Positions 36,894 through 45,777 of a DNA stretch of 64,000 bases are shown piece by piece (position 1 is the stretch's first letter; each line of letters starts with the position of its first letter). The position numbers and the translations under genes are program-made. Location: contig NZ_VFOW01000001.1 of the NCBI RefSeq assembly GCF_006716355.1, positions 4,340,001 to 4,404,000 of the forward strand, in the 5' to 3' direction. The stretch is from Stackebrandtia endophytica. GTDB taxonomy: Bacteria; Actinomycetota; Actinomycetes; Mycobacteriales; Micromonosporaceae. The notes under the pieces are model-generated. The model had not been told where the DNA came from and searched no databases. It was given only the letters and a program-made list of their open reading frames with translations.

Positions 36894-37697
36894 TCAACGG
36901 ATCCCGTGTCGCCGAAGAGTGGCCGCCAACCGGTGGGTGTGGGACATGAGCGCGTCGGCGACCCGCTGCACCTCCACCTCGGTGGCCAACTGGATGGGCA
37001 TGGAGCAACTGATCGCGTCGGTGGCCGGGATCCGGTATTCCACCGCCACCGCGACACAGGCGACCCCCGAGGTGCCCTGTTCGCGTTCCAGGGACCAGCC
37101 GCGCGAGCGGACCTCGTCCAGTACGGTCCGCAGCTGATCGTGATCGGTGATCGTCGCCGGCGTGAAGCCCTCCAACTCCGTCGGCAACACCTCCGACACC
37201 TCGGCCTCGGTCAACTGGGACAGCAGGGCCTGGCCCAGCCCCGTCAGGTGAGCCGGCAGTCGGCGGCCGACCCGCGAGACGATGCGGACGGAGTCGCGAG
37301 ACTCCCGACTGGCCAGGTAGAACACGTGCGAGGCCTCTCGCCGTGCATAGTGGATTGTGTAGCCGAGTTCGGCGCGCAGATCCTCCAATGTCTCGTAGGC
37401 ATAGGGCAATGCCGGATCGCGATCGAGGTACGCGGTGCCCGACAGAAGCGCGTGTGCGCCCACGCCGAAGGCGGAGCCACTGTCATCGGCCTCGATCCAA
37501 TTGAGATCGCGCAGCGTGCGCACCAGCGCATGCAGGCTCGATCGTGGATATCCGGTGGCCTCCTGTAGTTGCGACAGGGTGAGTCGTCCGGGGGAGGCGG
37601 CGAGCGTCTCCAGGATCCGCACGGTCCGCTCGGCCGACTTCACCGGTTGACCTTCCGGCTCACTGCGGGGCGGGGTACTGCTGCGACGTGCCGCCAT
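36894..37697 (-). CDS. IclR-family transcriptional regulator, 267 aa
   Basis: Winged-helix domain about 18-80 (SAERTVRILETLAASPGRLTLSQLQEATGYPRSSLHALVRTLRD) and a C-terminal effector-binding domain about 95-260, with GxxxPAHLTGLGQALLSQL and GTSGVACVAVAV. Such regulators respond to small acids, and the context suggests a uronate or aldarate intermediate. ATG at 37697 is used, with AAGGAA upstream; a longer frame lacks a family match. It is divergent from the solute-binding protein gene, with palindromes between, and downstream of udh. Confidence 0.88.
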   Translation of the reverse strand: MAARRSSTPPRSEPEGQPVKSAERTVRILETLAASPGRLTLSQLQEATGYPRSSLHALVRTLRDLNWIEADDSGSAFGVGAHALLSGTAYLDRDPALPYAYETLEDLRAELGYTIHYARREASHVFYLASRESRDSVRIVSRVGRRLPAHLTGLGQALLSQLTEAEVSEVLPTELEGFTPATITDHDQLRTVLDEVRSRGWSLEREQGTSGVACVAVAVEYRIPATDAISCSMPIQLATEVEVQRVADALMSHTHRLAATLRRHGIR

Positions 37698-37782
37698 GGC
37701 GATTCTGTTCCTTCGTTTTCTCGATGTTCCTTGTGTCCAACCGATTCTCACGATCGTGACACCGTGACGCAAAGATCCTTGC

Positions 37783-37869
37783 ATACATGTATTGACCGTC
37801 ACTAACCTGAATGTTAACCTCCCGTTGATTATAAGTCACATTGAAGGATGTTGTCTTCATATGTAGACA
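37783..37869. promoter_or_regulatory. Two palindromes upstream of the uronate transport operon
   Basis: ATACATGTAT (perfect palindrome, 37783-37792) and TGTCTTCATATGTAGACA (37852-37869, one mismatched pair, central CATATG). The latter ends 12 nt before the ATG of the solute-binding protein and shares TGTCNNCATATG with the site at 35906. Likely IclR operators. Confidence 0.5.
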
Positions 37870-37881
37870 GGAGATTGCCAT

Positions 37882-39138
37882 ATGATCCGTGGTCGCCCTC
37901 GGGCCCGGTTCGTGACACTTGCTTTGGCGGCGGTTCTGCTGGGCACAACCGCCGCATGCGGAAGCGGCCCCGTTCAGACCGAACAAGACCCCAACGCGGT
38001 ACTGGAGATCTGGGTCCGCAAACCACCCGACAGCGCCAGCGCCGCAACCGCGAAGACCCTGGCCGACGCGTTCACCGAATCCACCGGTATCCCCACCACG
38101 GTGACCGCGATATTCGAAGACTTCGAAACCAAGATCCAACAGGCCGCGGCCCAACAGGATCTGCCCGACATCGTCATCAACGACACCGCCCAATTGGGAA
38201 CCATGGCCGGTCAGGGAATCGTTCGCGAGATCGATCCCGACCAATTGGCCGGAAGTCAGGACCTCACCCCCGGTTCCTGGGACGCCAGCCGCACCGTCGA
38301 CGGCAAGACATACGCCGTTCCCTTCTCTGCGCAGTCGTTCGCGCTGTTCATCCGCAAGGACTGGCGAGAGGCCGTAGGCGCCGACGTCCCCACCAGCTGG
38401 GACGAACTACAGGCGCTGGCCGAGAAGTTCACCACCGAAGACCCCGACGGAAACGGCAGCGACGACACCTACGGGTACGTCGTCCCCGGATCCACCAAAC
38501 GCGGCTACACCTCCTGGTACTACTCCAGTTTCCTGTGGTCGGCCGGTGGCGACTTCCTCACCGAGTCCGGCGACGGCTACACCCCCGTCATCGACAGCGC
38601 CGCCTCGGTCGCCGCGCTGCAATGGTTCCAGGACGCCGCCTGCGACGGGACGATCGTGCCCGACGCGCCCACATTGGAAACCAGCCAGGCGCACCCGCTG
38701 TTCGAAAGTGGAGTCGCCGGGATCTACCTCACCGGTCCCTACATGATGGCCAGGTTCGACGAGAACCTCGGCGCCGACAAGTACGAGATCGTTCCGCTGC
38801 CGGCGGGACCGGGTGGTCAGGCCAGTGTCCTGGCCGAGGGCGAGAACGTCTACCTGATGGCCGGTTCGGCCAACGAGGCCGGACAGCAGAAGTTCGCCGA
38901 GTTCGCGGTATCCGTCGAGGGCCAGACCATCGGAATGGCCGGAGACTCCGACGGCAACATCGTCCGACTGCCGGTCAACAGTCAGGTCGCGATCTCCGAG
39001 GTCCGCCAGGACGAACGCTGGCAGATCTTCGACGAGGTCTACCGGGACTCCAGCCGCTACGTCCCGATCGTTCCGGAGTGGACACCCATTCTGCAGAACT
39101 CCGCCGAGGCGTTCAACACCATCATCGCCGACTGTTGA
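37882..39138 (+). CDS. ABC solute-binding lipoprotein, 418 aa, shortened by an in-frame TGA
   Basis: Family 1 sugar-type extracellular solute-binding protein. Lipobox TTAAC with Cys26 after a short signal; the body is a two-lobe binding fold. The frame ends at TGA 39136-39138 (after IIADC), but the next 26 codons, same frame, encode IDVGTRLGELSDTIAAELEKQG and a final VVGL, a normal C-terminal helix, and end at TGA 39217-39219. That second stop overlaps the permease ATG at 39216 as ATGA, like the next three junctions in the operon. So the first TGA looks like an acquired nonsense codon, a sequence error or a read-through stop. It probably binds a uronate or oligouronate. Confidence 0.88.
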   Translation: MIRGRPRARFVTLALAAVLLGTTAACGSGPVQTEQDPNAVLEIWVRKPPDSASAATAKTLADAFTESTGIPTTVTAIFEDFETKIQQAAAQQDLPDIVINDTAQLGTMAGQGIVREIDPDQLAGSQDLTPGSWDASRTVDGKTYAVPFSAQSFALFIRKDWREAVGADVPTSWDELQALAEKFTTEDPDGNGSDDTYGYVVPGSTKRGYTSWYYSSFLWSAGGDFLTESGDGYTPVIDSAASVAALQWFQDAACDGTIVPDAPTLETSQAHPLFESGVAGIYLTGPYMMARFDENLGADKYEIVPLPAGPGGQASVLAEGENVYLMAGSANEAGQQKFAEFAVSVEGQTIGMAGDSDGNIVRLPVNSQVAISEVRQDERWQIFDEVYRDSSRYVPIVPEWTPILQNSAEAFNTIIADC

Positions 39139-39215
39139 ATCGACGTCGGTACCCGCCTGGGTGAACTGTCCGACACCATCGCCGCCGAACTCGAGAAGCA
39201 AGGAGTCGTCGGCTT

Positions 39216-40190
39216 ATGACAACCACCGGTCAACCGGTGGCGGTGGAACTGGAATCTCCACCGCCACCGGGACCGGCTCAGCCACCACCTCGTCGCAGGT
39301 TCGGTTCGATCCGGTTGCGCGGCACCCTCACCGCCGCCGTGTTTCTCGCACCCGCACTGATCACCTTCCTACTGTTCAAGTTCATCCCGATGGGACGCGC
39401 CATCCAGATGAGCTTCCACGAGGTGCGGCCCTATCTGGGCGACGTCTGGGTCGGTTTCGACAACTACACCCGACTGCTGAGTGAAGCCGAGTTCCTCACC
39501 GCCGTATGGCAGACCGTGATCCTCGCGGTCGGGCAGACCGCCGGCTCCCTCATCGTGGGCATCGTGCTCGCCCTGCTGCTGGAAGGCAGCGCGCGTCACC
39601 TGTGGATCATCCGCACCGCCGTATTCCTGCCGACCGTGGTCGCGCTGGCCGTGGTCGCCGAAGTCTGGCGAGTCCTCTACTACCCGGGCGAAGCCGGCGT
39701 CATCAACAGCCTGATCGGCTGGTTCGGACTGGGCCCGTCGGAGTTCCTCAACTCCAGCGACACATCACTGTGGTCGGTCATGGCGGTGGGCGTGTGGCGT
39801 GGCGCCCCCTACGACATGATGATCATCCTGGCCGGTCTCGCCGGCGTCGACCGCACCCTCTACGAAGCCTCCGCCGTCGACGGCGCGAGCATCCGGCAAC
39901 GCCTGTGGCACGTGACCCTTCCCGCGTTGCGTCCGGTCTTCGCCATCCTGATCACACTGGCCGCCATTCGGGGCCTGCGGGTCTTCACCGAGATCTTCCT
40001 ACTCACCAACGGCGGTCCGAACGGTTCGACCGAGGTCATCATGACCCTCATCTACAAGCTGGGCCTGGAACGCAGCGAGTTGGGCATCGCCGCGGCCGGT
40101 TCGGTCATCCTGCTGCTGGCCACCATCGCGTTGACCCTCGCGGTGCAGATAGCCCGCCGCGGCCGACCCTCCAGAAAGGCCAAGCGATGA
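39216..40190 (+). CDS. ABC sugar permease (MalF-type), 324 aa
   Basis: Inner-membrane permease of the binding-protein-dependent sugar class. After a Pro-rich cytoplasmic start there are six hydrophobic segments from about 35 on. The EAA motif region is YEASAVDGASIRQRLWHVTLPALRPV, with the conserved Gly, which docks on the ATPase. The end runs QIARRGRPSRKAKR. Starts ATG at 39216 and ends ATGA-overlapped with the next permease. No ATPase gene is present, so a shared one such as MsiK elsewhere is expected. Confidence 0.9.
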   Translation: MTTTGQPVAVELESPPPPGPAQPPPRRRFGSIRLRGTLTAAVFLAPALITFLLFKFIPMGRAIQMSFHEVRPYLGDVWVGFDNYTRLLSEAEFLTAVWQTVILAVGQTAGSLIVGIVLALLLEGSARHLWIIRTAVFLPTVVALAVVAEVWRVLYYPGEAGVINSLIGWFGLGPSEFLNSSDTSLWSVMAVGVWRGAPYDMMIILAGLAGVDRTLYEASAVDGASIRQRLWHVTLPALRPVFAILITLAAIRGLRVFTEIFLLTNGGPNGSTEVIMTLIYKLGLERSELGIAAAGSVILLLATIALTLAVQIARRGRPSRKAKR

Positions 40191-41059
40191 GCCGTACCGA
40201 ACGCTTCGACACCGCGTTGGGCTTCACCAGCTCACGCCACCCGGTCACCCGGATCCTGCGGTGGGGCGTCTACGTGGTGTGCATCGTGGTGTTCGCCGGG
40301 CCACTGCTGTCGCTGTTGATCAACGCGTTCACCCCGGTGTCCAACCCGACCAGCCTCACCCTGATACCCGACACCGTCACCTTCGACAACTTCACCCGTG
40401 CGTTCGACCGCGGAGTGCTGGGCTACCTGCTCAACTCGTTCTTCGTGGTGGGATTCGGTCTGCTGGCGCAGATCCTGGTCAGCCTGTCGGCCGCGTATGC
40501 CTTGGCGCGCAAGAAGTTCCCGGGCATGCGACTGGTGCTGCTGCTGATCCTGTCCACCATGATGCTGCCGGAGGAGATTCTGGCGATTCCACTGTCCCTG
40601 GTGCTGGCCGACGTGCCGTTCATCGGGGTCAACCTGATCGGTTCGCTGTTCGGAATGATCATTCCGGTGGCGGCCTGGGGATTCTCCATCCTGGTCATGA
40701 CGGAGTTCATGAAGGAGATCCCCGTCGAACTCGAAGAGGCGGCACGCATCGACGGAGCCGGCGAGTTCCGCATCTTCATCTCGGTGATCCTGCCGTTGTG
40801 CCGCCCAGCGTTGGGCGTCATCGGAATCTTCGGGTTCGTGATGATCTGGGACCAATACATGCTGCCGTTGCTGGTCGCCACCGACACCGCTCAATACACC
40901 CTCCCGCTGGCGTTGCGCACCCTGCGCTCCGACCCGCAGGTCGGGCTGGGCGTGTTGCTGGCCGCCGCACTGTTGGCGCTGCTGCCCTCGGTGATCGCGT
41001 TCCTCGCGATGCAACGACAGTTCATGAAGGGACTGACCTCGGGCGCGGTCAAAGGCTGA
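40187..41059 (+). CDS. ABC sugar permease (MalG-type), 290 aa
   Basis: Second permease of the pair, six membrane helices, EAA motif EEAARIDGAGEFRIFISVILPLCRP near residues 180-205. The MalG-type ending QRQFMKGLTSGAVKG is typical of actinobacterial family 1 permeases. The start overlaps the previous stop (ATGA at 40187). Together with the lipoprotein and the MalF-type partner it makes the likely uronate importer. Confidence 0.9.
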   Translation: MSRTERFDTALGFTSSRHPVTRILRWGVYVVCIVVFAGPLLSLLINAFTPVSNPTSLTLIPDTVTFDNFTRAFDRGVLGYLLNSFFVVGFGLLAQILVSLSAAYALARKKFPGMRLVLLLILSTMMLPEEILAIPLSLVLADVPFIGVNLIGSLFGMIIPVAAWGFSILVMTEFMKEIPVELEEAARIDGAGEFRIFISVILPLCRPALGVIGIFGFVMIWDQYMLPLLVATDTAQYTLPLALRTLRSDPQVGLGVLLAAALLALLPSVIAFLAMQRQFMKGLTSGAVKG

Positions 41060-41097
41060 CCCGTCCATCAACAATGCCGACCCATGTGGAGAAATCT

Positions 41098-42033
41098 GTG
41101 AGACCAAAAGGCTTGCTGTCCTTCCCCCTGACTCCGTTCGGAGCCGACGACGAGGTCGACCTCGACGTGTACACCAGTCACCTGGAGATCCAGTTGGCCG
41201 CCGACCCGGCGGGGGTGTTCGTCGCCTGCGGAACCGGTGAGTTCACCGCACTGTCCGAGGTGGAGTTCCGAAAGGTCGTCACCCGCGCCGTCGAGGTCGC
41301 CGGTGGTCGTGTCCCGGTGGTCGCCGGTGCCGGTGGTGGTCCCCGGTCGGCCCGAGCCTCGGCCGAGGTCGCCGCCGACTGCGGCGCCGACGGGGTCCTG
41401 CTGCTGCCGCCGTACCTGGTGACGGCCCCGCCGTCGGGGGTGTTGCGGCACGTGGCCTACGTCGCCGCCACCAGCCGGTTGCCGATCACGGTCTACCAGC
41501 GTGCCAACGCCATCCTCGACCCGGCCGCGGCCATCGGCCTGCTCGACCTCGACAACGTCGTCGGCATCAAGGACGGCATCGGCGACGTCGAGGCGATGCT
41601 GCGGGTCGTGACCGCGGTGCGCACCAGCGGTCACCGACGCGCCGAGGAGTTCGAGTTCCTCAATGGACTGCCTACTGCGGAGCTGTCGGCGCAGGCATAC
41701 CGGGCCATCGGGATTCCCCGGTACTCCTCAGCGGTCCTGTGCTTCGCACCTGACATCGCCACCGCGTTCTACCGCGCGCACGACAGTGGCGACGACGCGA
41801 CGGTGGCGACATTGCTCAAGACGTTCTACCTGCCGTTCGCCGAACTTCGCTCCCAGGTGCCCGGATATGCGGTGTCACTGGTGAAGGCTGGAGCCCGCAT
41901 GTCGGGACTGGCCATGGGCTCGGTGCGTCCGCCACTGGTGGAGGCCGCCGACGAGCACGTCGAACAGCTGAGTCGGATCCTCGCCGAGACCCGTGAGGCC
42001 CTCGCCGCCGTGCCCGAGGCGGTGGCCGGATGA
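41098..42033 (+). CDS. kdgD: 5-dehydro-4-deoxyglucarate dehydratase, 311 aa
   Basis: Converts 5-dehydro-4-deoxy-D-glucarate to 2,5-dioxopentanoate with loss of CO2 and water. TIM-barrel of the DHDPS/NAL family: GTGEF at 45-49, Tyr133 (TVYQRAN) and Schiff-base Lys158 (VVGIKDG). The opening RPKGLLSFPLTPF is characteristic of this enzyme. GTG at 41098 has GGAG about 6 nt upstream; an ATG 24 nt earlier has no ribosome site. Stop overlaps the next gene (ATGA at 42030). Confidence 0.92.
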   Translation: MRPKGLLSFPLTPFGADDEVDLDVYTSHLEIQLAADPAGVFVACGTGEFTALSEVEFRKVVTRAVEVAGGRVPVVAGAGGGPRSARASAEVAADCGADGVLLLPPYLVTAPPSGVLRHVAYVAATSRLPITVYQRANAILDPAAAIGLLDLDNVVGIKDGIGDVEAMLRVVTAVRTSGHRRAEEFEFLNGLPTAELSAQAYRAIGIPRYSSAVLCFAPDIATAFYRAHDSGDDATVATLLKTFYLPFAELRSQVPGYAVSLVKAGARMSGLAMGSVRPPLVEAADEHVEQLSRILAETREALAAVPEAVAG

Positions 42034-43292
42034 GTCTGCTCATCACCCAGGTCACGGTCACACCGATCGCGTTTCCCGACCCGCCGCTGCTGAACGTCGC
42101 CGGAGTCCATCAGCCGTGGGCACTGCGAACCATCGTGGAGGTACGGACCGACGCGGGCGTCGTCGGCATCGGGGAGTCCTATGGCGACCAACCGCACCTC
42201 GACCTGATGAACCGGGCCGCCGCCGGACTGGTCGGGCTGGATGCCTTCGACCTCAACGGTTTGCGGGCCCGCGTCGCCGAGGCCGTCGGCGCCGAGGACA
42301 CCCCCGCCGGAACCGGGCTGATCGGCGCCTCCAGCAACCAGAAGACCATCGCCCGAGTGGTGTCGCCCTTCGAGGTCGCCTGCCTGGACGCCCAGGGTCT
42401 CGCCCTGGAACGGCCCGTCAGCGACCTGTTGGGCGGGCGAGTCCGCGACCGGGTGTCGTTCTCGGCCTACCTGTTCTACAAGTGGGCCGCACACCCCGGC
42501 GCCGAACCGGACGAGTGGGGGCCGGCGCTGGACCCCGCCGGGATCGTCGCGCAGGCACGCCAGATGATCGACGCCTACGGATTCGAGTCGATCAAGCTCA
42601 AGGGCGGCGTATTCGAACCCGACGCCGAGATCGCCGCGATCCGGGCGCTGCGCGAAGAGTTCGGCGACCACCCGCTGCGACTGGACCCCAACTGCGGTTG
42701 GACCCCGGCCACCTCGATTCGGGTGGCCGAGGAAACCACCGGTCTACTGGAGTACCTGGAGGATCCGACCCCCGGCATCGACGGAATGTCCGAAGTGGCG
42801 CAATCGGCGTCGATGCCGTTGGCCACCAACATGTGTGTGGTCGCGTTCGACCACATCGCCGAGGCCGTGGCCAAACGGGCCGTCGGTGTCATCCTGTCCG
42901 ACCACCACTACTGGGGTGGGCTGCGGGCGTCGGCGGAGTTGGCGGCCATCTGCCGCACCTTCGGCATCGGACTGTCCATGCACTCCAACACCCACCTGGG
43001 AATCAGCCTGGCGGCCATGACCCACCTCGCCGCCGCCACCCCCAACCTGGAGTACGCCCTGGACACCCACACCCCCTGGCAGGGCGGCGTCGACGTGGTC
43101 ACCGATCCGTTGACGTTCCGCAACGGGGCGCTCGACGTCCCGACAACGCCGGGACTCGGCGTCACCCTCGACCGCGACGGGTTGGAACGCATGCACCGCG
43201 ACTATCTCGACTGCGGCATCCGCTCCCGAGACGACACCGGCTACATGCGACAGTTCGAGCCCGGCTTCACGAGGAGGACCGCGTCATGGTGA
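42030..43292 (+). CDS. gudD: Glucarate dehydratase-type enolase-superfamily enzyme, 420 aa
   Basis: Dehydrates D-glucarate (or galactarate/idarate) to 5-dehydro-4-deoxyglucarate. Enolase-superfamily signatures: Lys189/Lys191 in SIKLKGG, metal ligands Asp219 (LRLDPNCGW), Glu244 (YLEDP) and Asn267, Asp291, and His318 in MHSNTHLGISLAAMTH. The close of the sequence TPWQGG matches the glucarate dehydratase branch. Slightly overlaps its neighbours on both sides (4 nt and 7 nt), so translation is coupled. It supplies kdgD. Confidence 0.9.
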   Translation: MSLLITQVTVTPIAFPDPPLLNVAGVHQPWALRTIVEVRTDAGVVGIGESYGDQPHLDLMNRAAAGLVGLDAFDLNGLRARVAEAVGAEDTPAGTGLIGASSNQKTIARVVSPFEVACLDAQGLALERPVSDLLGGRVRDRVSFSAYLFYKWAAHPGAEPDEWGPALDPAGIVAQARQMIDAYGFESIKLKGGVFEPDAEIAAIRALREEFGDHPLRLDPNCGWTPATSIRVAEETTGLLEYLEDPTPGIDGMSEVAQSASMPLATNMCVVAFDHIAEAVAKRAVGVILSDHHYWGGLRASAELAAICRTFGIGLSMHSNTHLGISLAAMTHLAAATPNLEYALDTHTPWQGGVDVVTDPLTFRNGALDVPTTPGLGVTLDRDGLERMHRDYLDCGIRSRDDTGYMRQFEPGFTRRTASW

Positions 43293-44419
43293 CCTTCGCC
43301 GGACACGCCTACCCCTGGGACGTCCTCGGGGACCCCGGGTTCGTCGACCGGGTCGGCGACCTTGGACTGGACTCGGTGACCGTGGCCGCCAGCTACCACA
43401 GCGCCCGGGCCGCGACCCCGCTCCACCCGCGCCGTCAACTGGTCGACGCACGCCACGCCGCTCTCTACCGGCCGGTGCGCGCGCAGGCCTGGGCCGGGCA
43501 ACTGCTGACACCGGGCGTCCCCACCTGGCTGGACACCACCGACGGATTCGGCGAATCGGCACGAGTGCTGTCGGACGCCGGAATCCCGGTCAACGCCTGG
43601 ATCGTGCTCACCCACAGCACCCGACTGGGCGAAGCACATCCGCAGGTCGCGGTACGCAACTGCTTCGGAGAGAGCTACCCCTACGCGCTGTGCCCCTCCC
43701 ACGAGGCGGTCCGGCAATACGCGGCGACGCTGGCCTCCGAAGCCGTCCACGACACCCCGGTGGCCTCGGTCTCCCTGGAGGCGTGCGGGCAACTCGGGCT
43801 GACCCACCTGGGACACCACGAGAAGACCGACGGCGCCTGGACACCGCAGGCGACGCGGTGGCTGTCGGTGTGCTGCTGCACCGGATGTCAGGCGGGTTGG
43901 CGTGATCGAGGACTCGACCCCGACGCGGTCACCGCGACCCTGCGCGCCGCGGTCCGGGCCGAAGCCGTCGGAGAATCGGCGCCCCCGTCGGACGAACTGG
44001 CCACGGCACTGCTGGCCAACCGGCACGCCGCGACCGACCGGCTGCGCGGCGAGGTCCTGGCCGCGGTGAGGACCGCCGCGCCCACCGCCTCGGTCACCCT
44101 GCACGCCAACCCCGACCCGTGGGCCACCGGACCGTCGGTCGGTATCACCGACCGCACCGCCGCCGAGGTCGACGCGATCCTGGTCCCGGCCTGGCCGACG
44201 ACCGGGGAGAGTGCGGATACTGTGGCCAAGGCAGCCGAACATGGACGGCCGGTCGACGCCTACGTCACCGTGCTTCCACCCACTCGGCACGACGCCATCG
44301 CCGGGCACATTCGCGGACTCGTGGAGGCCGGCGCCACCCGGTTCAGCCTGTACCACCTGGGATTGGCGCCCGCCTGGCGACAAAACTGGTTCAGTGAGTT
44401 GAGGGAGGCCCTTGTATGA
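43286..44419 (+). CDS. Uncharacterised TIM-barrel-like protein of the uronate operon, 377 aa
   Basis: No known family could be named with confidence. It has no signal peptide. Notable parts are the opening FAGHAYPWDVLGDP, EACGQLGLTHLGHHEKTDG and LSVCCCTGCQ (four Cys, CCC-x2-C), LHANPDPW and TAYVTV-like strands, ending YHLGLAPAWRQNWFSELREALV. The alternating strands and helices and the Glu/Asp ends suggest a TIM barrel of glycosidase-like or isomerase-like type. GAGGAGG precedes the ATG at 43286; 7-nt overlap upstream and ATGA downstream tie it tightly to the pathway. It could process an intermediate such as the aldaro-lactone. Confidence 0.6.
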   Translation: MVTFAGHAYPWDVLGDPGFVDRVGDLGLDSVTVAASYHSARAATPLHPRRQLVDARHAALYRPVRAQAWAGQLLTPGVPTWLDTTDGFGESARVLSDAGIPVNAWIVLTHSTRLGEAHPQVAVRNCFGESYPYALCPSHEAVRQYAATLASEAVHDTPVASVSLEACGQLGLTHLGHHEKTDGAWTPQATRWLSVCCCTGCQAGWRDRGLDPDAVTATLRAAVRAEAVGESAPPSDELATALLANRHAATDRLRGEVLAAVRTAAPTASVTLHANPDPWATGPSVGITDRTAAEVDAILVPAWPTTGESADTVAKAAEHGRPVDAYVTVLPPTRHDAIAGHIRGLVEAGATRFSLYHLGLAPAWRQNWFSELREALV

Positions 44420-45777
44420 CCGACGCGAACATCGCCGACGCCACCGGAAAAGCCGCCAGGGCGGCAGCCGGGTTCGCCGCGCTGTCGGCGACGGCACGAC
44501 GTGATCTGTTGCACGCATGTGGCGACGCACTGGACGCCGCCGGAGACGAACTCGTCGCGCTGGTGGGTGAGGAGACCGGACTGACCGAACCCCGGTTGCG
44601 CGGCGAACTCGCCCGCACCAGCGGACAACTGCGCCTGCTGGGGGACTACGTCGCCGACGGCCGTCACCTTCCCGGCGTGACCTCACCCGACGCCGCCCCC
44701 GGTGGCGGCGACATCGTGATGGCGTCGGTGGCGGTCGGCCCGGTCGCGGTGTTCGCCGCCTCCAACTTCCCGTTGGCCTTCGGCGTCGCCGGTGGCGACA
44801 CCGCCTCGGCGCTGGCGGCGGGTTGCCCGGTGGTCGCCAAGGCCCACCCGGCGCAACCCCGGACCTCCCGCAGGATCGCGGAGTTGCTGAGCGCGCAGCT
44901 GCCCGAAGGGGTCTTCAGCCTCGTCGAAGGTGGTGCCGAGACCTCCATCGCGTTGGTGACCGATCCGCTGATCCGGGCGGTGGGCTTCACCGGTTCGCTG
45001 GGAGGTGGGCGGGCCCTCATGGACGCCGCCGCGTCTCGGCCGGATCCGATCCCGGTATACGCCGAGATGGGGTCGCTGAACCCGGTGTTCGTGCTGCCCG
45101 AGGCTGCCGCCGACACCGCCTGGGCGACCAGTCTGGCCGGTGCGGTGACCGGTTCGGCGGGACAGTTGTGCACCAAGCCCGGCCTGATCGTGCTGCCGGA
45201 CACCCCGGCAGGGGAGTCCCTGTCGCGGGAACTGGTCGCGGCGATTACCGCGACCAAGGCGCAGCACCCGATGCTGACCGCCGGTATGGCTCAGGCGCAT
45301 GAGGAGTGGTTGAGTCGCGCCGAAGGCCGCGAGGAGGTGTCGGTTCACGCCGCCGACGCCGGTGACGGAGCGCGCGCCTTCGTCGTGGAGGTGTCGAAGG
45401 AGCAACTCGCCGACGAACTGCTGACCGAACACTTCGGACCAACCACTGTGGTCTGCCGAGTTCCGGTCGAGGAGTATCCGGCGATCGCCGCCCGCTTGGA
45501 GGGGAGCCTGACCGCGACGCTGTTGGGTACCGACGCCGATCACGAGGTGGCGGCGACACTACTGCCGACCCTGGGCGACACCGCCGGCCGGATCATCTGG
45601 AACGGGGTGCCGACCGGGGTCGCCGTCTGCGACGCCATGCTCCATGGTGGACCTTGGCCGGCGACCTCGGCGCCGTGGTCGACCTCGGTGGGAACCGCTG
45701 CGGTGGCACGATTCCGCCGCCCGGTCGCGCTGCAGGGCCTGCCGGAGGCGCTGATCGGTCGGGTGGCCCCCGCCTAA
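44416..45777 (+). CDS. 2,5-dioxovalerate (alpha-ketoglutarate semialdehyde) dehydrogenase, 453 aa
   Basis: Aldehyde dehydrogenase that oxidises 2,5-dioxopentanoate to 2-oxoglutarate, last step of the uronate route into the TCA cycle. Catalytic Cys252 (GSAGQLCTKPG), Glu217 (AEMGS), Asn117 (ASNFPLAF) and Lys142 (AKAHPAQ). The AKAHPAQPRTS and FTGSLGGGRAL blocks are typical of the ketoglutarate-semialdehyde class. It starts ATGA-overlapped with the previous gene and closes the operon; a hairpin follows 101 nt later. Confidence 0.9.
   Translation: MTDANIADATGKAARAAAGFAALSATARRDLLHACGDALDAAGDELVALVGEETGLTEPRLRGELARTSGQLRLLGDYVADGRHLPGVTSPDAAPGGGDIVMASVAVGPVAVFAASNFPLAFGVAGGDTASALAAGCPVVAKAHPAQPRTSRRIAELLSAQLPEGVFSLVEGGAETSIALVTDPLIRAVGFTGSLGGGRALMDAAASRPDPIPVYAEMGSLNPVFVLPEAAADTAWATSLAGAVTGSAGQLCTKPGLIVLPDTPAGESLSRELVAAITATKAQHPMLTAGMAQAHEEWLSRAEGREEVSVHAADAGDGARAFVVEVSKEQLADELLTEHFGPTTVVCRVPVEEYPAIAARLEGSLTATLLGTDADHEVAATLLPTLGDTAGRIIWNGVPTGVAVCDAMLHGGPWPATSAPWSTSVGTAAVARFRRPVALQGLPEALIGRVAPA

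Noticed and set aside
39136-39138. Selenocysteine at the in-frame TGA
   Set aside because: No SECIS-like hairpin was seen directly after it and the family does not use selenocysteine; nonsense change, error or read-through are simpler.
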